Of a DNA stretch of 5,920 nt, positions 1-5,920 are shown piece after piece (within the stretch, counting starts at the first letter, position 1; every line of letters begins with the position of its first letter). The position numbers and the translations under genes were made by a program. Under the pieces are notes generated by a model. That model was not told the DNA's origin and did no database searches. It saw nothing but the letters and a program-made list of their open reading frames with translations. This DNA is from an uncultured Caryophanales bacterium. GTDB taxonomy: Bacteria; Bacillota_I; Bacilli_A; RF39; UBA660. The stretch covers positions 1 to 5,920 of the forward strand of contig CAMOVZ010000018.1 of assembly GCA_946628045.1 (NCBI GenBank), written 5' to 3'.

Positions 1-1586
1 ACATTATTTCCATTTGAATCTTTCCATCCTTGGAACTCATATCCTTTTTTTGTTGGGGTACATATAGTTCCCCAATTTTCATTTTTAAATTTTACTTCAT
101 TTGTACATCCAGTTCCACCTTTCATATTATATGTTAATTTATAAACAGTAGCAGAACAAGTATTCGAATTAGTAGCATTATCTTTTATTTCTATATCTAC
201 AGTTCCTCCATTTGCTGGATAAGACTTTGAATACGTAGAACTTACACATCCTGATAATCCTGTTTGATCATTACATTTTACTACAACTTTTTTATTACTA
301 ATTGAAATATTTCCACAAGTTGGTTTAGAGCCGTCATATTTATATGTTCTTGTAGCACTTCTACTATTACCTGCCCAGTCTGTAACTGTTGCATTTAAAG
401 TATAATTACCATTTTTATTAATAGTAGTACTATAATTATAAATTCCATTTGATCCTGATTGATTTGAATTATTTCCATTAGATAGATTTTTTGGTTCTGT
501 TGTAGAAGCATTTTTTTCAAATTCATTTCCTGTATCTGTATAACTATTGGTCATTTTATAACTATAATTTTTAATACCACTTCTTACTGTACTTCCGCTT
601 GGTAATTTATCTTCTACTTTAATACTTAAATTAATGCTTTGATTAGTCCAATCTACATCATTATTAACAGTAAGAGAAGGCTTAGTATTATCTATATAGA
701 ATGTTCCAGTATTATTTACATTATTAGAATCTTTTAATGTGTATCCAGGGGCATTTGTTAAATCATCACTTCCATTAACTAGTTTTCTTTCTGTTACATT
801 TAGAGCTAAATCAGTTACATTTTTTGGAATGACTTTTATATTCTCTTCATAATTAGAATCTGTCGCTTTTATTTTAGAATTTAAATTGATATTACGCCAT
901 CTAGTAGTTCCTGAGCCTTTTGGTTGAGTGAACTTCATATTTTGATTAGTTGTATCTGATCCCCATATATAAGTAACTTCCTCAGATGAATTTAAACCAG
1001 TTACATCATCAGAAATTTTTATATATAATTGTGGTAGATTTATAGAATTGTAAAAATGTCCTGGTTTAAAATTAGTATTTTTATACAATACTGTAGGTGC
1101 TTTATTATCTGTTGATGCTAATTCATTACAATAACCTGTACCTAGATTGTATAGGTACTTCTTACTATTTCCTTCGACATAATCATTTATTTCATTTTTC
1201 TCTTGTTTTCCATCATTACAAAATAATACTGTTTCATAATAATATTTATTTTTTACTTTTCTAATAATTACTCCTGATGTATCTTTTGAATTTACCTGAT
1301 ATCCACAATCTAATGAATTACCTATATTGGCAATTAAATTTTTTTGTCTTAAAGCACTATATGTTACAATTGCACAGCCATACTCTTTATTACCAAAAGT
1401 ATCCATATTATAAGTATCATTATATAATTTGGCACTTGCTAGTAAACTATCACTATGAATTTCATATTGCTTATATTTATTATTTTTATTTAACTTCATT
1501 ATTGTAGGTATAGCTATAGCTATAACAATACCTATCAATGTAATAGTTATTAATAATTCTACTAATGTAAATCCTTTTTTTCTCAT
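1..1586 (-). CDS. Partial type IV prepilin-like surface protein with Ig-like modules and an InlB B-repeat
   Basis: Read from ATG at 1586-1584 to the window edge: 528 uninterrupted codons with no stop, so the 3' end is missing. The start is fixed by GGAGG at 1595-1591, 4 nt upstream, and by the prepilin leader directly after it. Residues 1-5 are MRKKG, followed by FTLVELLITITLIGIV: Gly at -1, Phe at +1, Glu at +5 and Pro at mature position 22, all hallmarks of prepilin peptidase substrates. A pilin-like head (about 30-158) carries Cys71, 94, 123 and 153. Three Ig-like modules follow (about 161-298, 302-418, 421-482), with boundaries marked by NKAPTV, YIDNTKPS and KYDGSKPTC; the third holds Cys424, 438, 447 and 477. 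Residues 483-528 match an InlB/Listeria-Bacteroides B-repeat (LTYNMKGGTGC ... PTKKGYEFQGW) cut by the edge. Ordinary pilins are near 150 residues, so this is a pilin module with an adhesin-like extension. Surface display or attachment is inferred. No pilus assembly gene is visible. Confidence 0.88.
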   Translation of the reverse strand, partial: MRKKGFTLVELLITITLIGIVIAIAIPTIMKLNKNNKYKQYEIHSDSLLASAKLYNDTYNMDTFGNKEYGCAIVTYSALRQKNLIANIGNSLDCGYQVNSKDTSGVIIRKVKNKYYYETVLFCNDGKQEKNEINDYVEGNSKKYLYNLGTGYCNELASTDNKAPTVLYKNTNFKPGHFYNSINLPQLYIKISDDVTGLNSSEEVTYIWGSDTTNQNMKFTQPKGSGTTRWRNINLNSKIKATDSNYEENIKVIPKNVTDLALNVTERKLVNGSDDLTNAPGYTLKDSNNVNNTGTFYIDNTKPSLTVNNDVDWTNQSINLSIKVEDKLPSGSTVRSGIKNYSYKMTNSYTDTGNEFEKNASTTEPKNLSNGNNSNQSGSNGIYNYSTTINKNGNYTLNATVTDWAGNSRSATRTYKYDGSKPTCGNISISNKKVVVKCNDQTGLSGCVSSTYSKSYPANGGTVDIEIKDNATNSNTCSATVYKLTYNMKGGTGCTNEVKFKNENWGTICTPTKKGYEFQGWKDSNGNN

Positions 1587-1627
1587 ATATCCTCCAACCT
1601 TACAATATCACAAATCTAATTATATTA
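1587..1627 (-). promoter_or_regulatory. Short gap between PFOR and pilin-like gene: RBS and possible weak -10
   Basis: This 41-nt gap separates the PFOR stop from the pilin-like start on the same strand. Reading the minus strand, it holds the ribosome binding site GGAGG (1595-1591). Further upstream is TGATATTGT (1610-1602), which resembles an extended -10 (TGnTATnnT) but has no convincing -35 partner. No hairpin followed by a T-run is visible, so there is no clear terminator for PFOR. Read-through from PFOR is therefore plausible. The ribosome site is well supported; the internal promoter is a guess. Confidence 0.45.
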
Positions 1628-4600
1628 TTAATCTTTAATTAATGATTCATAGTAATTTAATCTATCTTCTGAGTCCTTTTTATTTTCTTCAAATATTTTA
1701 TTACTATTTTTATTTATTTTAGTTAAAGATAAATATCTGTTTTCTCCTAATAAAAATTCTTCATATTGAGAAAAGTCAGATTTAGAATCAATTTTAAATT
1801 CATTATTCACTGGATTATAGTGAAATAATGGAAAATATCCTGATTCAGTAGCTTTTTTCTCTTCTGATATTGCACTTTTCATTCCTTTTATAATTCCTTG
1901 AGCAATACATGGACAATATGCGATTATAATACTTGGTCCATCATAAGCTTCAGCTTCTTTTAATACTTTTATCGCTTGCTGTGGATTTGCTCCTAGAGAT
2001 ATAGTTCCAACATAGACATGACTATAATTTAATGCACATTTAGCTAAGTCTTTTTTAGCAGTTTCTTTACCAGATGAAGCGAATTTTGCGATTGCGCCTT
2101 GTCTTGTTGATTTGGATGATTGTCCTCCTGTATTAGAATATACTTCTGTATCTAATACCAAAATATTTACATTTTGTTTAGTAGATAATACATGATCTAT
2201 TCCATTATATCCTATATCATATGCCCAACCATCTCCACCTATTATCCAATGACTACGTGGCATTATATAATCTTTTAATTGTTTTAATTCAGTTATCTTA
2301 GTATCATCAATAATATCATATAGCGCTTTAGCAGTATCTTTATTAATATCATTTACATAATTTGTATATATTTCTTTTTCACTCTTCTTTACAATACTTA
2401 TATTATTATTAATTAGAGCTTTAATTTGTTCTTTAAATGTAGAATCTGCAACAGACATACCAAATCCATATTCGGCATTATCTTCAAATAATGAGTTTGC
2501 CCATGGAATATTATATGGCATTGATGGCATACTAGCACCATAAATTGAAGAACATCCAGTCGCATTTGCTACTACCATATTGTCTCCAAATAATTGAGTG
2601 ATTAATTTTATATATGGAGTTTCACCACAACCAGCACATGCTCCAGAAAATTCAAACTTTGGTTTTACAAATTGACTTCCTTTTACTGTGTTAGTACTCA
2701 TTACGTTTTCTTTATATTTAACTTCATTAAATAGATAGTCTGATACTTCATGATTTGCTTTTTCTTTTTCTATCATTTTAAGAGCTTTATTTCCTTTTAG
2801 ACCTGGACATGATTCCACACAGCTTCCACATCCAGTACAATCTTTTATGGATACACCTATAATAAATTTATAAGTATTATCTCCTAATTTAATATCACCT
2901 AGATTTTTTACTACTTCTACTGGGGCATCTATTACTTCATTTTCATTCAATAAGAATGGTCTTATTGCTCCATGTGGGCATACTAATGAGCACATATTGC
3001 ATTGAATACAATTCTCATGATTATAACATGGTATAAAAATTGATGTATCAGCTTTATCTAATTTAGATGTAGCTGGTTCCATACCGCCATCAGGCATATT
3101 AATAAATTCTGATACTGGAAGAGTCTCTCCTTCTAAATCATTTATTTTTTCTTGGAATGTCTTTTTATTAGGAATTGATTCTATAAAATCTACAAAAGGC
3201 AATTTTATTTCTTCAATAGAAGCAGTAGCTTGATCTATAGCTTTGATATTTTTTTCTACTACATTACCACCTTTATTAGCAAATCTTTTTTCAATACCCA
3301 TTTTTATCTTATTAATTGCGAAATCAAATGGTACTATTTTACCTAATTTAAATATGACCGCTTCCATAACAGAACTAATTTTTCCTGGTAGCCCTACATC
3401 TTCTGCTATTTTATTAGCATTAATAACATATAGTTTTATATTTCTATTTTTTAATATTTTTTTATCTTGTGAAGAAATCATTTTAAATACTTCTTGTGTA
3501 GTTTTACTACTATTTATAATAAAAATACCTTTTTCTTTTATATTGTCTAACATTTTTAGATTATTTAGATATACATCTTTAGTACATACCACCAATGATG
3601 GATTAGTACAATAATAACTAGAAGTAATTGGAGTATTACTAAATCTTAAGTTACAAATTGTCTTTCCTCCACTTTTTCTAGAATCATATCTGAAATATCC
3701 TTGAACATATCCCTTTGTATTATCTCCTGTTATTTTTAATATATCTTTAGAAGCACTTACCATTCCATCACTACCAAAACCATATATTAAGAATTCTACA
3801 TTATCGTTTTTAGTATTAATTTCATTATAAGGAATAGACAAATGAGTAATATCATCATTTATACCAACAGTAAAGTTTGTATGAACGTCTCTTGTATCTA
3901 AAAAATCAAATACTCCTTTTATCATACCTGGTGTAGTATTTCTAGATGATAATCCATATCTTCCTCCATATACTCTAACTTTAGGAGCAACATTTTTTAT
4001 TATATTAACAACATCTAAATATAGTGGTTCTCCATTAGATCCATGTTCTTTAGTTCGATCTAATACTGCAATCTTTTTTACTGATTTAGGTAATACTTTT
4101 AAAAAGTATTTTTCACTAAACGGTCTATATAGATGGACTTCTACTAATCCTACGCTAGATCCTTTATCATTCATATAATCTATTGTTTCTTTTATAGTTT
4201 CGCAGACTGAACCCATTGCGACAATTATACTTGTTGCATTAGGTGAACCATAATAATTAAACGGTGCATAATCTCTACCTGTTATTTCAGATACTTTATT
4301 CATATAATCAGCGACTATATCTGGTAATTTATCATAATATTCATTTCTTACTTCTACTTCTTGAAAATAAATATCTTCTCCTTGATTAGTACCATATATT
4401 TTTGGATTATTTGGATTTAGACCCTTTTCTCTAAATTTCTTTAATGCATCTTTATCAATCATATCTTTTAATTTATCTGTATCAATTACATCTATTTTAT
4501 TTAATTCATGACTAGTACGAAATCCATCAAAAAAATTTACAAATGGGACACTTGATTTAATTGCGGATAAATGAGAAACACCTGTTAAATCCATTACTTG

Positions 4601-5032
4601 TTGAACTGATGAAGATGAAAGTATAGCAAAACCTGTTCCTCTAACGGAATATATATCTTGATGATCACCAAAAATAGATAAGGCGTGTGTAGCTAAAGAT
4701 CTTGCAGCTACATTTATTACTCCTGGTAATAGTTCACCTGCTATTTTATACATATTTGGAATCATTAATAATAATCCTTGAGAAGCAGTATATGTTGTAG
4801 TTAGAGCACCAGCTCGTAGAGAACCATGAATCATTCCAGCTGCTCCTGCTTCTGATTCCATTTCTACTACTTTTGGTTTTGTTCCAAAATAATTTGTTTT
4901 ACCTTCACTACTCCACTCATCGGTTACTTCTGCCATTGGTGATGCCGGTGTTATAGGGTATATACCAGCTACTTCTGTAAAATTATAAGATACATATGCA
5001 CATGCTTCATTTCCATCCATTATTTTTTGCAT
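1628..5032 (-). CDS. nifJ: Pyruvate:ferredoxin (flavodoxin) oxidoreductase, single-chain
   Basis: Oxidatively decarboxylates pyruvate with CoA to acetyl-CoA and CO2, reducing ferredoxin or flavodoxin; a cytoplasmic, oxygen-sensitive homodimer in this family. The 1134 residues give every domain in order. Domain I (about 1-245) has YPITPASP with Thr28, the TPP-contacting Glu61 in ESEAGAAG, and Arg111, matching Thr31, Glu64 and Arg114 of the Desulfovibrio africanus enzyme. Next come the transketolase C-like domain II (about 260-385), the gamma domain with GFGSDGMVSASK (418-429), and an EKR segment with VVEKNIKAID (591-600). A two-cluster ferredoxin domain has Cys675/678/681/685 and Cys732/735/738/742. 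The C-terminal TPP domain has CAGCGETPY (Cys799, 802), TGCSS (Cys827), GGDGWAYDIG, YSNTGGQSSKS (Asn967) and Cys1042, completing the proximal 4Fe-4S ligands. The length is slightly below the usual 1170-1200, with nothing essential missing. GGAGG lies 7 nt before the start. It is divergent from the PAP2 gene and 41 nt upstream of the pilin-like gene. Confidence 0.97.
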   Translation of the reverse strand: MQKIMDGNEACAYVSYNFTEVAGIYPITPASPMAEVTDEWSSEGKTNYFGTKPKVVEMESEAGAAGMIHGSLRAGALTTTYTASQGLLLMIPNMYKIAGELLPGVINVAARSLATHALSIFGDHQDIYSVRGTGFAILSSSSVQQVMDLTGVSHLSAIKSSVPFVNFFDGFRTSHELNKIDVIDTDKLKDMIDKDALKKFREKGLNPNNPKIYGTNQGEDIYFQEVEVRNEYYDKLPDIVADYMNKVSEITGRDYAPFNYYGSPNATSIIVAMGSVCETIKETIDYMNDKGSSVGLVEVHLYRPFSEKYFLKVLPKSVKKIAVLDRTKEHGSNGEPLYLDVVNIIKNVAPKVRVYGGRYGLSSRNTTPGMIKGVFDFLDTRDVHTNFTVGINDDITHLSIPYNEINTKNDNVEFLIYGFGSDGMVSASKDILKITGDNTKGYVQGYFRYDSRKSGGKTICNLRFSNTPITSSYYCTNPSLVVCTKDVYLNNLKMLDNIKEKGIFIINSSKTTQEVFKMISSQDKKILKNRNIKLYVINANKIAEDVGLPGKISSVMEAVIFKLGKIVPFDFAINKIKMGIEKRFANKGGNVVEKNIKAIDQATASIEEIKLPFVDFIESIPNKKTFQEKINDLEGETLPVSEFINMPDGGMEPATSKLDKADTSIFIPCYNHENCIQCNMCSLVCPHGAIRPFLLNENEVIDAPVEVVKNLGDIKLGDNTYKFIIGVSIKDCTGCGSCVESCPGLKGNKALKMIEKEKANHEVSDYLFNEVKYKENVMSTNTVKGSQFVKPKFEFSGACAGCGETPYIKLITQLFGDNMVVANATGCSSIYGASMPSMPYNIPWANSLFEDNAEYGFGMSVADSTFKEQIKALINNNISIVKKSEKEIYTNYVNDINKDTAKALYDIIDDTKITELKQLKDYIMPRSHWIIGGDGWAYDIGYNGIDHVLSTKQNVNILVLDTEVYSNTGGQSSKSTRQGAIAKFASSGKETAKKDLAKCALNYSHVYVGTISLGANPQQAIKVLKEAEAYDGPSIIIAYCPCIAQGIIKGMKSAISEEKKATESGYFPLFHYNPVNNEFKIDSKSDFSQYEEFLLGENRYLSLTKINKNSNKIFEENKKDSEDRLNYYESLIKD

Positions 5033-5053
5033 AAATATTCCTCCACTATATTA

Positions 5054-5082
5054 ATTATATCATATAGATTTTAAACTATTAA
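5054..5082 (-). promoter_or_regulatory. Putative extended -10 promoter for PFOR
   Basis: On the minus strand, TATAAT at 5059-5054 is a perfect -10 and is preceded by TGA, giving the extended form TGATATAAT (5062-5054). A weak -35, TTAATA (5082-5077, four of six matches to TTGACA), sits 17 nt upstream. Transcription would start near 5047, leaving a leader of roughly 15 nt that contains the GGAGG ribosome site (5044-5040). The -10 is convincing; the -35 is assigned only by spacing. Confidence 0.65.
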
Positions 5083-5085
5083 TAG
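5076..5085. other. 10-bp palindrome overlapping the PFOR -35 region
   Basis: CTATTAATAG is a perfect palindrome lying between the two promoter -10 arms and covering the assigned PFOR -35 hexamer (5077-5082). Its position fits an operator for a dimeric regulator, but short AT-rich palindromes are common in DNA of this composition. No regulator is encoded in the window, and the motif matches no operator I recognise. Confidence 0.35.
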
Positions 5086-5097
5086 GAATTATAACTT

Positions 5098-5124
5098 TTG
5101 TAAATAAGTGTTATATGATATAAT
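5098..5124 (+). promoter_or_regulatory. Putative extended -10 promoter for the PAP2 gene
   Basis: TGATATAAT (5116-5124) is a perfect extended -10. The -35 is weak: TTGTAA (5098-5103) lies at a short 15-nt spacing, and TTTTGT (5096-5101) at 17 nt is the alternative. The extended -10 would compensate. Transcription would start near 5131, only about 20 nt before the start codon, leaving room for the AGAGGAG ribosome site (5137-5143). Confidence 0.65.
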
Positions 5125-5150
5125 TTCTTAATGACAAGAGGAGTTTATTA

Positions 5151-5750
5151 ATGAAAAAAAAATATTTATTTTGGAGTTTAAGTGGAATATTATTAATCTG
5201 TTTTATTTGTATACTTATTCTTGTATTAAATGGAAAAATAAGTGGATTTGATAATAATATTTATAATCTTATAAGTAATATAATTAGTGATAGAATGACT
5301 TCTATTATGAAGTTTATTACTTTTTTAGGCAGTTCTTATACAATAATAACCATTACATTGTTATTAATATTATTTAGTAATGATAGAATATATTATTGTA
5401 TTAATTTGATTAGTATATTTATAATTAATCAGTTATTAAAAATTATTGTTGCAAGACCTAGACCAGTTGATATAAATATTATTATAGAAAAAGGATATAG
5501 TTTTCCTTCAGGGCATTCTATGGTTAGTATGGCTGTATATGGTTTATTGATATATTTTATTTATAAGGAGATTGAAGACAAATTTTTAAAATGGTTTTTA
5601 ATAGTTCTTCTATCTATATTAATAATATTAATTGGAATTAGTAGAATATACTTAGGTGTACATTTTGCAAGTGATGTATTATGTGGATTTATATTATCTC
5701 TTATATGGTTAATACTATTTATAAGTATTATTGAGAAAAAAAGAAAATAA
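5151..5750 (+). CDS. PAP2-family integral membrane phosphatase
   Basis: Hydrolyses a lipid-linked or related phosphate ester at the membrane; candidate substrates in this family are undecaprenyl pyrophosphate, phosphatidic acid and phosphatidylglycerophosphate, and the sequence does not decide between them. The 199 residues contain all three signatures. C1 is KX6RP (Lys97 to Arg104-Pro105, in KIIVARPRP), C2 is PSGH (119-122, with His122 the likely acid/base), and C3 is SRIYLGVHFASD (164-175, with nucleophile His171 and partner Asp175). About six hydrophobic helices are visible near 6-27, 54-76, 80-96, 123-138, 146-163 and 177-194, which is usual for a BcrC/PgpB-type protein. The short basic N-terminus MKKKY suggests it starts inside. 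AGAGGAG (5137-5143) with 7-nt spacing fixes the start. It is transcribed divergently from PFOR. A consensus promoter for the tRNA begins 1 nt after its stop, and no separate terminator is seen. Confidence 0.95.
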   Translation: MKKKYLFWSLSGILLICFICILILVLNGKISGFDNNIYNLISNIISDRMTSIMKFITFLGSSYTIITITLLLILFSNDRIYYCINLISIFIINQLLKIIVARPRPVDINIIIEKGYSFPSGHSMVSMAVYGLLIYFIYKEIEDKFLKWFLIVLLSILIILIGISRIYLGVHFASDVLCGFILSLIWLILFISIIEKKRK

Positions 5751-5751
5751 C

Positions 5752-5779
5752 TTGACATTTATATTATTTACGATATAAT
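5752..5779 (+). promoter_or_regulatory. Consensus sigma-70/SigA promoter for tRNA-Gly
   Basis: TTGACA (5752-5757) and TATAAT (5774-5779) are both perfect hexamers with a 16-bp spacer, the strongest promoter in the window and typical of stable RNA genes. The predicted start near 5786 gives a leader of about 59 nt before the mature tRNA. It begins 1 nt past the PAP2 stop codon. Confidence 0.88.
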
Positions 5780-5789
5780 TATAAATGTC
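5754..5789. repeat. Long imperfect inverted repeat (14-bp stem) covering the tRNA promoter
   Basis: GACATTTATATTAT (5754-5767) pairs with ATAATTATAAATGTC (5775-5789): nine pairs, one bulged T (5780), then five pairs, around a 7-nt loop (5768-5774). The outer ten bases on each side are perfect inverted complements. The structure contains part of the -35, the whole -10 and the predicted start site. In RNA read through from the PAP2 gene, it would form a hairpin just after the stop codon. No T-run follows on the plus strand, so it is not a standard intrinsic terminator. Confidence 0.8.
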
Positions 5790-5844
5790 TACTTGATTAG
5801 TCGTAACTCTTATGGAAGAAAGATTTGCGACAAATCCTAAGTAT
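5790..5844 (+). other. Structured 5' leader of the tRNA-Gly transcript
   Basis: This stretch lies between the predicted start site and the mature tRNA and would be removed by RNase P. It contains a perfect 6-bp, 3-nt-loop hairpin, GATTTG-CGA-CAAATC (5822-5836). The right arm of that hairpin can instead pair with GATTAGTCG (5795-5803) against CGACAAATC (5828-5836), with one A-A mismatch, so the two folds exclude each other. No known RNA family is recognised here. Confidence 0.45.
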
Positions 5845-5918
5845 GCGGATGTAGTTTAATGGTAGAACCTCAGCCTTCCAAGCTGACTACGAGGGTTCGA
5901 TTCCCTTCATCCGCTCCA
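5845..5918 (+). tRNA. tRNA-Gly (anticodon UCC)
   Basis: A full cloverleaf is visible. The acceptor stem GCGGATG (5845-5851) pairs perfectly with CATCCGC (5908-5914). The D stem is GTTT/GAAC with GG in the loop. The anticodon stem is TCAGC/GCTGA around loop CTTCCAA, putting anticodon TCC at 5877-5879 to read GGA and, by wobble, GGG. The variable loop has 4 nt. The T arm is GAGGG-TTCGATT-CCCTT. The discriminator at 5915 is T, as expected for bacterial glycine tRNAs, and CCA (5916-5918) is encoded. Only two bases follow, so its terminator or any further tRNA lies outside the window. Confidence 0.97.
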
Positions 5919-5920
5919 TT

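Larger units (their letters stand above)
5053..5125. repeat. Perfect 14-bp inverted repeat spanning the divergent promoters
   Basis: The left arm AATTATATCATATA (5053-5066) is the exact reverse complement of the right arm TATATGATATAATT (5112-5125), with 45 bp between the arms. Each arm contains a complete extended -10, TGATATAAT, facing outward: the left arm toward PFOR, the right arm toward the PAP2 gene. The two promoters are therefore the same 14 bp in mirror orientation. That could reflect duplication, a shared regulator site, or strong selection on promoter sequence. Confidence 0.85.

Noticed and set aside
1277..1507. 76-codon plus-strand reading frame, rich in Tyr, His and Leu
   Set aside because: It lies antisense to the well-supported pilin-like gene, has a low-complexity composition and shows no clear ribosome site.
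3243..3614. 123-codon hydrophobic plus-strand reading frame
   Set aside because: It lies wholly antisense to conserved PFOR sequence (the gamma and EKR region). Its hydrophobic look is what AT-rich antisense DNA produces.
5033..5150. Possible Rex (NADH-sensing) operator upstream of PFOR
   Set aside because: Only a half-site-like TTGTAAAT is present at 5098-5105. The matching inverted half is missing, so a Rex-type TTGT...ACAA site cannot be supported.
5154..5162. Nine-A tract just after the PAP2 start codon, a possible slippage or phase-variation site
   Set aside because: It encodes an ordinary Lys-Lys-Lys start in an AT-rich genome, and the frame is intact. Only read-level length variation would make it notable.
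1..5750. Mycoplasma-type code (TGA as Trp), suggested by the extreme AT content
   Set aside because: Trp positions checked in all three proteins use TGG, and no in-frame TGA occurs.
5561..5758. 65-codon minus-strand reading frame
   Set aside because: It is antisense to the catalytic C-terminal half of the PAP2 gene and has no recognisable motif.
5754..5789. Intrinsic terminator for the PAP2 gene
   Set aside because: The hairpin is AT-rich and no T-run follows on the plus strand, so it lacks the standard intrinsic terminator layout.
5812..5859. 15-codon reading frame starting ATGGAAGAA before the tRNA
   Set aside because: It has no ribosome binding site and runs into the tRNA D arm, so translation is implausible.

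Overview
The window comes from a very AT-rich, low-GC Gram-positive-type anaerobe, most plausibly an uncultured gut Bacilli/Mollicutes-related or clostridial lineage. The signs are strong GGAGG-type ribosome binding sites, near-consensus TTGACA/TATAAT promoters, heavy use of A/T-ending codons, and a full-length oxygen-sensitive pyruvate:ferredoxin oxidoreductase. Every Trp codon I checked in the three genes is TGG, and no in-frame TGA occurs, so the standard bacterial code applies rather than the Mycoplasma code. The taxonomic placement is an inference.

Layout from left to right: (1) 1-1586, minus strand: the first 528 codons of a large gene whose 3' end lies beyond the window. It begins with a textbook class III (type IV prepilin) leader, continues through a cysteine-containing pilin-like head and Ig-like modules, and enters an InlB/Listeria-Bacteroides B-repeat at the window edge. 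(2) 1628-5032, minus strand: complete single-chain PFOR (nifJ type), ending only 41 nt before the pilin-like gene, so the two may share a transcript. (3) 5033-5150: a 118-bp divergent intergenic region whose two back-to-back extended -10 promoters lie in a perfect 14-bp inverted repeat. (4) 5151-5750, plus strand: a six-helix PAP2-family membrane phosphatase with all three catalytic motifs. (5) 5751-5844: a consensus promoter folded into a 14-bp hairpin, then a short structured leader. (6) 5845-5918: tRNA-Gly(UCC) with encoded CCA.

Functionally, PFOR supplies acetyl-CoA and reduced ferredoxin, the PAP2 enzyme probably recycles or remodels a lipid phosphate at the membrane, and the pilin-like protein is probably displayed on the cell surface. 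No pathway links all three. Coding and RNA genes fill almost the whole window, and no stretch over 300 bases lacks a gene. The best candidates for something undescribed are the pilin-leader/InlB-repeat chimera and the two inverted-repeat promoter architectures. I saw no CRISPR array, transposase, phage gene or recognisable defence system.
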